Shown one piece after another: positions 9,674 to 18,454 of a stretch of 64,000 nt of DNA; position 1 is the stretch's first letter, and every line of letters begins with the position of its first letter. Source of the DNA: an uncultured Burkholderiales bacterium (GTDB taxonomy: Bacteria; Pseudomonadota; Gammaproteobacteria; Burkholderiales; Burkholderiaceae_E). The notes under the pieces are model-generated. The model did no database searches, was not told the DNA's origin, and worked only from the letters and a program-made list of their open reading frames with translations. Position numbers and translations under genes: made by a program. The stretch is taken from assembly GCA_902826305.1 (NCBI GenBank), contig CADEEH010000005.1, forward strand, positions 1-64,000, read 5' to 3'.

Positions 9674-10312
9674 TCAGGAGCGGCGGACGAACGACAGCAG
9701 CACCTCGCCGAGGCGGAATCCGAACTTGCTCATCACCGCCCGATTGAGCATCACGCGCTCGTCGACGAGGTACATCCAGTCGTCGAACTGGACGTGGTAG
9801 GTGGTCCCGTCGACCGGCAGCGCAAGGGTGTAGCGCCAGTTGAGCGCGTTGCCGGCGGAGGCCCCCTGCGCCTCACCGATCACATCGTCGGCCCGACCCA
9901 CGTAGCGGCCGTCGGGCAACTTCCTGATACGCCAGATCCGTTTCTGTTTCGTGCCGTCGGAGTAGGTGAATTCCTCGTCGAGCACACCGTCGTCGCCTTC
10001 CCATCGACCGGTCATCACCACCGTGAAGCGCTTGACCACACGCCCAGAGCGGTCCTGGAACAGTCCGTAGGCGTCGAGTGTGCCGTTGAAATAGGTCCGC
10101 AGGTCCAGCAGCGGACGCTCGGCCCGATAGTCGGCCGGCTCCACCGAAGCACACGAAGTCAACAGGCCGCCTGCAGCCACCACGAAGGTCGCGCTCGCGA
10201 CGAGCCGCCCGATGCACCGCCAGGCTCGCCATCGGCGCGACCGATCGACGTTCTGTCGGGTCGCGACCTGTGCCGCGTCGGCCCTGGGATTCGATACGGC
10301 GTGTTGACCCAT
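9674..10312 (-). CDS. DUF3833 family lipoprotein
   Basis: The block from RPLLDLRTYFNGTLDAYG to the C-terminus matches DUF3833, a family of about 180-residue envelope proteins of unknown function. An Arg-rich N-terminus and hydrophobic stretch end in LLTSC, a lipobox. The ATG at 10312 has GGAG eight bases upstream; a TTG two codons earlier is too close to it. It is preceded by a chalcone-isomerase-like gene ending 20 bases away, a recurrent pairing in Beta- and Gammaproteobacteria, so the two probably form an operon and act together in the envelope. Confidence 0.85.
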   Translation of the reverse strand: MGQHAVSNPRADAAQVATRQNVDRSRRWRAWRCIGRLVASATFVVAAGGLLTSCASVEPADYRAERPLLDLRTYFNGTLDAYGLFQDRSGRVVKRFTVVMTGRWEGDDGVLDEEFTYSDGTKQKRIWRIRKLPDGRYVGRADDVIGEAQGASAGNALNWRYTLALPVDGTTYHVQFDDWMYLVDERVMLNRAVMSKFGFRLGEVLLSFVRRS

Positions 10313-10332
10313 GTCCAAGCTCCGGAGGAAAG

Positions 10333-10941
10333 TCAGGGTGAGCGTGAATCGGTCGCGGCGTCGCCGGAGCCGGTCAGCCCCAGCAGCTGCGCCCGCAGCT
10401 CCGGCGCGGTCGTCTTCGGATCGAGCCAGATCGCAAAGAACGCGTCGGCGAACCCGGGCAGGTCGATCTCGCCGATCGCCCGGCCATTGTGCAGGAAGGC
10501 CACCGAGTCGCCGCGACGATGGATGCCGAGCAGCCGATCACCGGCGACCACGTCCGGGAACAGCCGGCGCATCGCGCGTTCCCATGACACCCGTTGTTCG
10601 TCGCTGCCACGCCCGAGGCGTGTGATCTCGCCGATGCTTCGGGTCGCGATGTCCGGCCCGGAGAAGCGCCGTGCGTAGGTGAGTTCGAGTGCCTTCGGCG
10701 CCTTGGGGGCAACCGCCGGCGGACCGGGCAGCCACAACCGGGCGTCGTAGACATGCAGGCCGAACCAGCGCAGCCGTCCGGAGCCGACGTTGCGGATCTC
10801 GCCAAGGGCCTCGATCACGTCAGGCGGAGCCGCGGGCGAGTGGGTCGTGGCAAATGCGGCCGAGGTCGCGATCAGGGCAGCGATCAATGCCGCGATCGTC
10901 AGCGAGCTCGGACCGCGGTGACTCGGTGATTTTTTCCACAT
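10333..10941 (-). CDS. Chalcone isomerase-like periplasmic protein
   Basis: A 202-residue protein with an N-terminal signal peptide (hydrophobic run ending near SAAFA). The mature part follows the bacterial chalcone-isomerase-like pattern: GLHVYDARLWLP, ELTYARRFSGPDIA, GDRLLGIHRRGDSVAFLHNG and FFAIWLDP. The family resembles chalcone isomerase in fold, but bacterial members are not known flavonoid enzymes. First gene of a two-gene unit with the DUF3833 lipoprotein. A palindrome lies 31-47 bases upstream of its start. Confidence 0.8.
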   Translation of the reverse strand: MWKKSPSHRGPSSLTIAALIAALIATSAAFATTHSPAAPPDVIEALGEIRNVGSGRLRWFGLHVYDARLWLPGPPAVAPKAPKALELTYARRFSGPDIATRSIGEITRLGRGSDEQRVSWERAMRRLFPDVVAGDRLLGIHRRGDSVAFLHNGRAIGEIDLPGFADAFFAIWLDPKTTAPELRAQLLGLTGSGDAATDSRSP

Positions 10942-10971
10942 GATGCCGGATTCTACGGCGATATGACTATT

Positions 10972-10988
10972 TGGTCACGTTTTGACCA
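10972..10988. promoter_or_regulatory. Palindromic operator candidate between divergent genes
   Basis: TGGTCA, a 5-base spacer, then TGACCA form a perfect inverted repeat in the only A+T-rich part of the gap between the genes at 10941 (minus) and 11146 (plus). The symmetry and spacing suit a dimeric repressor of the TetR or MarR kind. No regulator gene is adjacent. Confidence 0.4.
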
Positions 10989-11145
10989 TTAAGTTGACAT
11001 GCCCGCGCAACGCCTGTTTACAGCCGTTACGCGGACTGCGTTGTGATGTCACCGGCCGCCGCCCATGATGAGTCACCGTTGTCCGGCAACGGTTCGCGGC
11101 AGGGTGCCGCGGGGCCGGCGACGACTCTTGTGGATCGATGCCCTC

Positions 11146-11736
11146 ATGAACTCCAGATTCCTTGCCTCGGCCCTTGTCATCGGCACGCTGTTTTCCGCGA
11201 GCGCATTCGCGCAGAGCGTGGCCACCGAGACGCAACGCAACGTCAACCAGCAGACCCGCATCGAGCAGGGCCTGAAGTCCGGCGAGCTGTCGACCCGCGA
11301 GGCGGCTCGACTCGAGCGCGAGCAGGCCCGCGTGAACCGGATGCAGGCCGGCGCGCTGCGCGACGGCCAGCTCAGTGAAGCCGAACGCCATCGCATCGAT
11401 CGGGCACAGGATCACGCGAGCCGCGACATCTATCGTCAGAAACACGATGCCGGCAAGGGCAATCCGGATTCCGCCTCCTCGCAGCGGATGCAACAGGACG
11501 TGCAGCGTGACATCCAGCAGCAGAAGCGGATCAACGAGGGTGTCCGTTCGGGTGATTTGACCGCACACGAGGCCGGGCGTCTCGAACGCGGCCAGTCGCG
11601 CAGCAACGCGGCGCAGGCACGTGCCGGAGCCGACGGCCATGTCGGCGCCCGCGAGCAGGCCGGCATCCAACATCGCCAGGATCGGCAGAGCGGGCGGATC
11701 TTCCGCCAGAAACACGACGCACAACACGGCGGCTGA
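11146..11736 (+). CDS. Secreted helical protein with two internal repeats
   Basis: The start at 11146 gives a clean Sec signal peptide (ALVIGTLFSASAFAQ). An upstream ATG at 11065 would put 27 residues in front of it and is unlikely. The mature protein is highly charged and almost all helical. It contains two similar units of about 75 residues, each running QQxRIxxGxxSGxLxxxEAxRLExxQ and ending IxRQKHDA. Predicted periplasmic coiled-coil or helical-hairpin protein, poor in hydrophobic residues. Function unknown. Confidence 0.75.
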   Translation: MNSRFLASALVIGTLFSASAFAQSVATETQRNVNQQTRIEQGLKSGELSTREAARLEREQARVNRMQAGALRDGQLSEAERHRIDRAQDHASRDIYRQKHDAGKGNPDSASSQRMQQDVQRDIQQQKRINEGVRSGDLTAHEAGRLERGQSRSNAAQARAGADGHVGAREQAGIQHRQDRQSGRIFRQKHDAQHGG

Positions 11737-11826
11737 GTCCGGGACGGGCTCGCCCGGACCCATTTCACATTCCTGAAACGACGCGTACCCGAGACTCCGG
11801 CGATCACTCGCTGAGGAGCCAAGGGA

Positions 11827-13845
11827 ATGCTGGACGATGGCGGGAAGACCCGGCGGGTCGCACGCGCGGCTCCGTCCGGGCGTACGACCATGGCGCCCCA
11901 ATCCGAACCCACAGGGACGAGTACGCGGACCAAGCCGGTGCTGCTGCCCCCTGACGTCATCGACATGGCGATCATCGAGGTCAAGACGGGTGATTCCTAC
12001 TGGAGCATCGCCAGGCGGCAGCTTGGGCCGGACGCGACGAACCGGGAAGTCGCGGCCCGCGCCAACCAGATCTGGGCGGACAACACCACCGCGCGGGACA
12101 TCATCGGTCCCGACGCCAATGCCCGGGGCAACCCGGACTTCCTGCCGGCCGGGACCTTGCTCATCGAGCCGGAAACCGCGGCCGCGATTCGCGCCGACAA
12201 CGAGGAGCGCGCCCGGATCGCCGCCCAGGCCGCCAGCGAGAAGCAGTCCCTCGCCACCGACGCCGCGCGAGGCGCCGACCAGGCCAATGACAAGCGCGAA
12301 ATCGAATCGCGAGAAACCGCCGATCGGAGGGCTCGGGAGACGCGACCCGAGATACTCGACACGAAGATCGTGCTGCCGCAGGACCAGTGGAGCCCGGAAA
12401 ACCAGGCCTGCCTCGATGTGCTGACATGGACACAGTCACCTATTCCGCTCGCCGACTTTCCCGCCGACGTCAACAGCGTCGAGGTCGTCAACGCGAGCGC
12501 CGGATCGAATGGTGTGAACGGAGGCGTGCGTGGCCGCGTCTCGTTTTCGGAAGACTTGTACGGTGACGGCTTCGACGAGAATCGCAGCGTCTGCGAATCC
12601 ACCAACGGCATCAACATCGATCCCACCGGCGTGCCGATCAAGTTGTCCGGTGGAGAATTCGAACGGGCGGTGATCGTCAGCTACACCGGCGCGGAGGAAC
12701 GGGCGACCAGCACGACGCAGGCTGCTGCCACGTCGCAGCAGCGACTCGATGACGCGCTGGCCGGGAAGACGCCTGCAACCGCCGCTGATTCGCTGCCAGG
12801 GTGGCTGCCCCTCGCAACTTCATGGAACAAGTACGTGACCGTCACCCACTCGTCGGGTCCGGACATTGGCGTGGGCGGAGGGCCCCGCCTCGGCGGGAAG
12901 TCGTCACCCTGGGGGGCCGCAATCGAGACACGCGATCGCTGGGGTACCCGAACCGATCTCAGTGTCGAGGTCGACGAGCACGACAACACCCACGTCCGCG
13001 TCACCCTCGTCCAGGGCCACAACGAATTCGCCACGGACACCGTGAGCCTGAACGGAACTTTCAAGAAGGGCGAAGGCTCGGCCGCCATCGGCGTCGGCCT
13101 GCAACACCAGACGGAGAAGCGGACCGATATGTCGGGCACGCGATTCGAGTTCGATCTGAGCGACGAGGGTCAGCGCCAGGAATACCTGGCGCTGGTTCGG
13201 GACGGGGTGCTTCCGCAGGATCGTTCGTTCCATGAAGTTCAGAACAGCAGCGTCTTCGACAAGAACCGCTTTCGAACGGAGTACAAGGTCGGTTCGAAGG
13301 TGGCCGTCCGATCGGGTGGATTCAGCTTCGGGTCCGGTTTCAACACCGTGAAGGAGCAGCGCTGGATCACGATGAACGCAACGACCGAGCGGGAGTGGCT
13401 CGCGCCCGACGCCAGTCACGACGAATGGCGGGCGGGAGACTGGAAGACCACCATCACGGCGGATCCCCGCTTCGACATGGACATGAAGGCCACGCAGACC
13501 AAGACCGACGGCGGCGGGATCACCGGTCAGCGAGTCACCCTGTCCACCGGCGACGAGACCGACCTGAACGACTTCGCGCACATGCATGGATTGGACCTGG
13601 CGCAGATCGAGGCCGGCGGCCCGGGCGCGCGGGTCGAGTACGACATCGAGACGAAGCGCCCGCTCGATTTCTCGGACGCCGACACCGCCGAATCGCTCGC
13701 GCGGATGCTGCAGAACGACGGCGGGACGCTGATGTGGGCCTCGGTGGGTCGCCATGGTGACTACGAGGCCACTCCGTACCTGGTCCTTCCCGACGGCAGC
13801 CGGCAGGAACTGGACGTATCCGTACCGGACGGGATTCCAGGCTGA
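11827..13845 (+). CDS. LysM-domain protein of 672 residues, no Sec signal, candidate exported protein
   Basis: GAGGAG eight bases upstream fixes the start at 11827. After a polar N-terminus, residues about 45-115 form a LysM-like module (IEVKTGDSYWSIARRQLG ... FLPAGTLLIEP) with an insertion between its halves. A charged Ala/Glu-rich helix (about 118-178) follows. From about 190 the protein is rich in predicted beta strands with many Gly, Thr and Asp. No signal peptide or membrane segment is visible, so a LysM protein here is either cytoplasmic or exported without Sec. The inserted LysM resembles the one at the end of the 2325-residue protein at 20660-27637, suggesting a shared role. No catalytic motif recognised. 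Confidence 0.75.
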   Translation: MLDDGGKTRRVARAAPSGRTTMAPQSEPTGTSTRTKPVLLPPDVIDMAIIEVKTGDSYWSIARRQLGPDATNREVAARANQIWADNTTARDIIGPDANARGNPDFLPAGTLLIEPETAAAIRADNEERARIAAQAASEKQSLATDAARGADQANDKREIESRETADRRARETRPEILDTKIVLPQDQWSPENQACLDVLTWTQSPIPLADFPADVNSVEVVNASAGSNGVNGGVRGRVSFSEDLYGDGFDENRSVCESTNGINIDPTGVPIKLSGGEFERAVIVSYTGAEERATSTTQAAATSQQRLDDALAGKTPATAADSLPGWLPLATSWNKYVTVTHSSGPDIGVGGGPRLGGKSSPWGAAIETRDRWGTRTDLSVEVDEHDNTHVRVTLVQGHNEFATDTVSLNGTFKKGEGSAAIGVGLQHQTEKRTDMSGTRFEFDLSDEGQRQEYLALVRDGVLPQDRSFHEVQNSSVFDKNRFRTEYKVGSKVAVRSGGFSFGSGFNTVKEQRWITMNATTEREWLAPDASHDEWRAGDWKTTITADPRFDMDMKATQTKTDGGGITGQRVTLSTGDETDLNDFAHMHGLDLAQIEAGGPGARVEYDIETKRPLDFSDADTAESLARMLQNDGGTLMWASVGRHGDYEATPYLVLPDGSRQELDVSVPDGIPG

Positions 13846-13996
13846 TCGGCTCCGGACCGTTCGAGGTCGACGTCGCGGTTCGAATGCAGCGACGCGCGTC
13901 CGTCCGCCTCGCGGCGGCGGGATGTTAATCTCGTTGCCCCCGATCGTCGTCGGCAAGCCATCAACGACGCCTCGATCGACACTCCATGGAGGACAC

Positions 13997-14608
13997 ATGA
14001 AGCTCTACTACTCGCCCGGCGCCTGCTCGCTCTCCCCGCACATCGTCGCCCGCGAACTCGGGATTCCGATCGAACTCGAGAAGGCCGACACGAAGACCAA
14101 GAAACTCGGCAACGGCGGCGATTACTGGGCGATCAATCCGAAAGGTTACGTGCCGGCGCTGCAACTCGACGACGGGTCGCTGCTGACCGAAGGCCCGACG
14201 ATCGTCCAGTACCTGGCCGATCGCAAGCCGGAGGCCAAGCTCGCGCCGGCGAACGGCACGATGGAACGTTATCGGCTGCAGGAGATGCTCGGCTACATCA
14301 ACAGCGAGATCCACAAGGCGTACAGCCCGCTGTTCAACGACAAGACTCCCGAGGAAGTGCGCACCGAGCGCAAGGAGTACCTGAAGCGCCGCTACAAGCT
14401 GATCGACGAGAAGCTGGCCAAGGGCCCGTACCTGTTCGGTGAACAGTTCACGGTGGCCGACGCGTACCTGTTCACGGTCACCAACTGGTCGAAGTTCATC
14501 AACCTCGATCTGTCCGAATACCAGAACCTGATGGCGTTCCAGAAACAGGTCGCCGGGCGGCCCGGCGTGCAGGCGGCCCTGAAGGCCGAAGGGTTGATCC
14601 CGTCCTGA
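13997..14608 (+). CDS. Beta-class glutathione S-transferase
   Basis: A 203-residue cytosolic GST beginning MKLYYSPGACSLSPH, with the beta-class Cys at position 10. A thioredoxin-like N-terminal domain containing the cis-proline segment YVPAL and the DGSLLTEGPTIVQYLAD glutathione-binding strand is followed by the helical C-terminal domain. It conjugates glutathione to electrophiles or acts as a thiol-disulfide enzyme. GGAGG lies five bases before the ATG at 13997; upstream in-frame starts lie in non-conserved sequence. Confidence 0.92.
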   Translation: MKLYYSPGACSLSPHIVARELGIPIELEKADTKTKKLGNGGDYWAINPKGYVPALQLDDGSLLTEGPTIVQYLADRKPEAKLAPANGTMERYRLQEMLGYINSEIHKAYSPLFNDKTPEEVRTERKEYLKRRYKLIDEKLAKGPYLFGEQFTVADAYLFTVTNWSKFINLDLSEYQNLMAFQKQVAGRPGVQAALKAEGLIPS

Positions 14609-14641
14609 GCACTTTGCAGCACTGGTGTGGCAATGCCGTTT

Positions 14642-14668
14642 GCCGGGGAAGCTGCTAGCTTCCCCGGC
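14642..14668. terminator. Bidirectional terminator between GST and MFS genes
   Basis: A 12-bp perfect stem, GCCGGGGAAGCT / AGCTTCCCCGGC, with a 3-base loop lies between two converging genes and includes the MFS stop codon. It can fold in transcripts from either side. Confidence 0.6.
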
Positions 14669-15845
14669 CCGCCGGCGCTTCGACCACGTCACGCTGCAGC
14701 AGCGCCACGGCCGCGCCGAACAGCAGCAGTGCCACCGAAACGGCCAGGCCGACTTTCAACGACGCCAGATCCGCCAGCCAACCGGTGAACACCGGGCCGA
14801 TGATCTGGCCGGTTGCGAACACGATCGTGAAGGTGGCCATGACCGGGCCCCAGGCCGGCTTGCGACGCGCACGCTTCACCAGATTCGTGACCGAACCCGG
14901 GATGTTCCACATCGACGCGCCGAACAACGCGGCGGACATCATCACCGAAACGAAACGGGCGTCGAGCAGCGGCAACAGCGCACCGGCCGCCAGCATCGCC
15001 ATCGCGGCCGACAACATCCGGCCGCCGACCCAGTGCCTGAGCGGGTACGACCAGACCCACGGACCGAGCAGGCTGGCGATGCCGAACATCGACCAGACGG
15101 CGATCACCTGGTTCGTGCTGCCGCCGTTGTCGCGCATCCACGCGATGATGAACGTCATGTAGCCGATGTAGCCGAGGCCGAACATCGAATACGCGACGAT
15201 GGCCGCACCGAGCCCGCGCAGGTCGCGTTGTCCGCCCTCGCCGGCCGAGCCTGCCGACGTCACGTTCGGCTCGACGATCCTCAGGGCTGCGAAAGCCGCG
15301 ACGATCCACATCACCAGGCCGGCACCACCCATCCAGATCCAGGCCAGTGGCCATGCCGACGGGCCGCTTGTTTCCAGCAGCATCGGGATGGCGACGCCGC
15401 ACAGCAGGAACCCGATGCCGCCGCCGGCGAAGTAGATCGCCACCGTGGTCGAGGCCTTGTCGGGACGCTGCGGGAAGACGTTGCTCGCCAATGCGCCGCC
15501 GCAGACGAATACCGCCGCGCCGAAGACACCGGCGAGGAGCCGGGCGACGGCCAGCAGGTTCAGATCACGCGTGAATCCGGTGGCCAGGATCGCCAGCGCC
15601 GTCAGCACCAGGCCGGCGATGAACATCGTACGGTTGCCCAGCCGCATCACCAGCACCCGGGTGCCGACCGCCCCGATCAGGTAACCGATCGCATTGGCGG
15701 TGTTCAACCACCCGGACTCGGCGTAGGTCCAGTCCAGTTCGGCGCGCATCGCAGGCAGCATCAGCGCATAGGCGAACCGCGCGAACGAATTCGACACGGT
15801 GACGCCGAGCGACAGCAGGCAGGCGAGCAGGTAGCCCTGGAACAC
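14655..15845 (-). CDS. YbfB/YjiJ-family MFS transporter
   Basis: A 396-residue protein with twelve predicted helices. The N-terminus (SNSFARFAYALMLPAM) and the ESGWLNTANAIGYLIGA segment are characteristic of YbfB/YjiJ major-facilitator permeases, whose substrates are unknown. The start is a GTG at 15845. The stop lies in a strong hairpin shared with the converging GST gene. Confidence 0.85.
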   Translation of the reverse strand: MFQGYLLACLLSLGVTVSNSFARFAYALMLPAMRAELDWTYAESGWLNTANAIGYLIGAVGTRVLVMRLGNRTMFIAGLVLTALAILATGFTRDLNLLAVARLLAGVFGAAVFVCGGALASNVFPQRPDKASTTVAIYFAGGGIGFLLCGVAIPMLLETSGPSAWPLAWIWMGGAGLVMWIVAAFAALRIVEPNVTSAGSAGEGGQRDLRGLGAAIVAYSMFGLGYIGYMTFIIAWMRDNGGSTNQVIAVWSMFGIASLLGPWVWSYPLRHWVGGRMLSAAMAMLAAGALLPLLDARFVSVMMSAALFGASMWNIPGSVTNLVKRARRKPAWGPVMATFTIVFATGQIIGPVFTGWLADLASLKVGLAVSVALLLFGAAVALLQRDVVEAPAGRGS

Positions 15846-15926
15846 GCGCGATCATAACAAGGCGATCCGGACCAACCCCGCTGCCGTCGCAGGCGCTATC
15901 CTTCGCCAGGAACCACAGGAGATTCC

Positions 15927-16910
15927 ATGCGCGCAGCCGTCTACCGGACCCAGGGCGAAGCCGCCGACGTCCTCGAGGTGATCGATCGTGCCGATCCCGA
16001 GCCGGGTCCCGGCGAGGTCCGCGTTCGCGTCGCGTTCAGTGGCGTCAACCCGTCGGACGTGAAGTCGCGACGCGGCGGACCCGGCCGACCGATGCCGTTC
16101 CCCGAGATCACGCCACACAGCGACGGCGCGGGTGTGATCGATGCGATCGGCGCCGGCGTGCCCGCGGAATGGCAAGGTCGCCGGGTCTGGATCTACAACG
16201 GCCAGTGGGCCCGCCCGTACGGCACCGCTGCGGAGAAGGTGACCCTGCCGCTGGCCCAGGCCGTTCCGCTGCCCGGCGGCACCTCGCTGGAGATCGGCGC
16301 ATCGATCGGCATTCCGCTGATGACCGCGTTCCACGCGGTCCGCGCGTGCGGCAGCCTGCTCGGCAAGACGGTGCTGGTGCCGGGTGCCGCCGGCAGCGTC
16401 GGCCTGTACGCGACACAACTCGCGCGTCGTGCCGCCGCGCGCGTGATCGCCAGCGTCAGCACCGCGGCCAAGGCGGATCTGGCCCGCGCGGCCGGCGCCG
16501 ACGACGTGATCCGTTACCGCGACGAGGATCTGGTCGAGCGTGTCCGGACCCTGACCGACGGTCGCGGTGTCGACTGCATCATCGACATGGACGCCGCGGG
16601 CCACGGCCCGCACTACGGCAGCCTGCTGACGTTCGGTGGCACGGTCGTGATCTACGGCACCAACCAGCCGCAGATCACCGTCCCGTTCGGCCCGATGATC
16701 CAGGCGTTCGCGACACTGATGTTCTTCATCGTCTACAAGCTGCCCGCGCAGGTGATGCGCGAGACGATCGATGGCGTCAACGGCCTGCTGCGCGAAGGTT
16801 CGCTGACACATCCGGAACCGGCGATCTACCCGCTCGACCGGATCGCCGAGGCGCACCAGCGGGTGGAGGCCGGGGCGGACGCGAAGGTGCTGGTCCGGCT
16901 GGCGGGATGA
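15927..16910 (+). CDS. NADPH:quinone reductase-like oxidoreductase
   Basis: A 327-residue zeta-crystallin-type medium-chain dehydrogenase without structural or catalytic zinc ligands. An N-terminal GroES-like domain (FSGVNPSDVKSRRG) is followed by a Rossmann domain with nucleotide loop LVPGAAGSVGLYATQ. Members reduce quinones or enones with NADPH. The start ATG at 15927 has AGGAG at proper distance. Divergent from the MFS transporter with an 81-base gap. Confidence 0.88.
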   Translation: MRAAVYRTQGEAADVLEVIDRADPEPGPGEVRVRVAFSGVNPSDVKSRRGGPGRPMPFPEITPHSDGAGVIDAIGAGVPAEWQGRRVWIYNGQWARPYGTAAEKVTLPLAQAVPLPGGTSLEIGASIGIPLMTAFHAVRACGSLLGKTVLVPGAAGSVGLYATQLARRAAARVIASVSTAAKADLARAAGADDVIRYRDEDLVERVRTLTDGRGVDCIIDMDAAGHGPHYGSLLTFGGTVVIYGTNQPQITVPFGPMIQAFATLMFFIVYKLPAQVMRETIDGVNGLLREGSLTHPEPAIYPLDRIAEAHQRVEAGADAKVLVRLAG

Positions 16911-16966
16911 TTGCGATGACACCCGACGCGATACACGCCTGACCCGACGACAACAGACGAACCGGC

Positions 16967-18433
16967 TCAGTCGGTAGTGATGAACTCGCCGGCCAGCGAC
17001 AACTGGTGAACCCAGTCCTCGTAGGCGATCTCGGTCGTGCCCTGCTGCCGGAGCAGCGCCGCCGGATGATGGACGATCAGCACCCGCAGTCCGTCTTCGC
17101 GTCGCACCCACGAGCCGGCCTGCTCGCGGATCCGGATCACACGCCCCATCACACTGCGCGCGGCGGTTGCCCCGAGTGCGATGATCACCTTTGGCGCGAC
17201 CAGCGCGATCTCCCGTTCCAGCCAGTCCGAACAGGCATCCGCTTCCCGCTGCGCCGGCGTTTTGTGCATCCGGCGCTTGCCGCGCAGTTCGAACTTGAAG
17301 TGCTTGACCGCGTTGGTCACGTACACCTTGTCCTTCGGCCAGCCGAGTTCACCGATCGCGTTGCGCAGCAACCGGCCGGCCGGGCCCACGAACGGCTCGC
17401 CGACCAGGTCCTCCTGGTCACCCGGCTGTTCGCCGACCAGCATCAGGTCGGCCCCGACCCGGCCCTGTCCCCAGACCATCTGCGTCGAATGGACGGCAAA
17501 AGGGCAACGCAGGCACCCGGCCGCCTCGCGACGCAACGACTCGAGTCGGCTCGCGGGATCGTCGGCCATGACACGCGACCCGCGGCCATCCGCCGGCGCC
17601 TCGTCGGTCGTGGCCGCACGAACGCGCGGACGATCCTTGCTGCTCATCGCCACCATGGTCCGGCATCGCGCGGGCGCCTCGCGAAGCAACTCGGTGATCT
17701 GTGTGGCTTCCGGCAGGTTGTGCCAGAACCGCCTCGGCATCTCCCGCCGCATCATCGCCACCTTCACTCGCGCCGGATTGAAGATCGTCCGGTAATAGGC
17801 GAGCCAGATCGCCTCACCCGCGTCGGCGCCGGGGGCATCGCCGCGCCGTGCAGGGGGTCCGAACTGCAGCACGTCGCCGTTCCACTCGACACTCACGTCC
17901 GGGGTCAGGATCGCCCAGCGCATCGACGCGAACCGCTTCGCGAAATGCGGCGCGGCCGCCCTGACCACATGGTGCACCGGCTCGAACCAGGCGACGTGCC
18001 GCTCACCCTGTTCGTCGGCCAGTGGGCGGAAGCGGACGAACGCGTGCATCTTGTGGATCTCCCGCCGGACCTCGCGCACCATCCGTTCCAGCCGCAGCCG
18101 GTCCGGATGCAGCGTGTCCCGCCAGCGACGCGGATCCTCGCCGAGCGCACGCGAATAGCGGTGCACAAAAACGAAACGATCCGCTGTCTCGTGCATCAGT
18201 GCCTGACGGGCAAGTCGGGTGAACATCGCCGGCAGCGGATGAACCGGAGCGTTTTCGCGGACCTCCGGCGCAGCGCCCGCCGGTGCGGCGCTGCCGCCGA
18301 ACAGGTCGTGCTGGGCGCGCGTGCCGTCGTTCCATTCGATCGCCGAGGGATCGATGCCGGCGGCGATCAGCGCCGGCAGCTCACGGAAGAATCCGTCCGC
18401 ATCGGCGGCATGCTCCAGCGTGATCGTCCGCAT
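16967..18433 (-). CDS. DUF4130/UdgX fusion, uracil-DNA glycosylase family repair protein
   Basis: A 488-residue two-domain protein. Residues about 1-255 are the DUF4130 (TIGR03915-type) domain, with HKMHAFVRFRPL and WAILTPDVSVEWNGD. Residues about 290-485 are UdgX: GEQPGDQEDL, the R-loop KRRMHKTP and VHHPAALLR. In studied UdgX proteins the histidine of this loop bonds covalently to the abasic site left after uracil removal. The canonical loop has Ile where Met is seen here. The gene is 21 bases downstream of a radical SAM gene, the standard partner, and both lie behind a LexA box. Confidence 0.9.
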   Translation of the reverse strand: MRTITLEHAADADGFFRELPALIAAGIDPSAIEWNDGTRAQHDLFGGSAAPAGAAPEVRENAPVHPLPAMFTRLARQALMHETADRFVFVHRYSRALGEDPRRWRDTLHPDRLRLERMVREVRREIHKMHAFVRFRPLADEQGERHVAWFEPVHHVVRAAAPHFAKRFASMRWAILTPDVSVEWNGDVLQFGPPARRGDAPGADAGEAIWLAYYRTIFNPARVKVAMMRREMPRRFWHNLPEATQITELLREAPARCRTMVAMSSKDRPRVRAATTDEAPADGRGSRVMADDPASRLESLRREAAGCLRCPFAVHSTQMVWGQGRVGADLMLVGEQPGDQEDLVGEPFVGPAGRLLRNAIGELGWPKDKVYVTNAVKHFKFELRGKRRMHKTPAQREADACSDWLEREIALVAPKVIIALGATAARSVMGRVIRIREQAGSWVRREDGLRVLIVHHPAALLRQQGTTEIAYEDWVHQLSLAGEFITTD

Positions 18434-18454
18434 CGATCGGGCAAGTCGGCGCGC

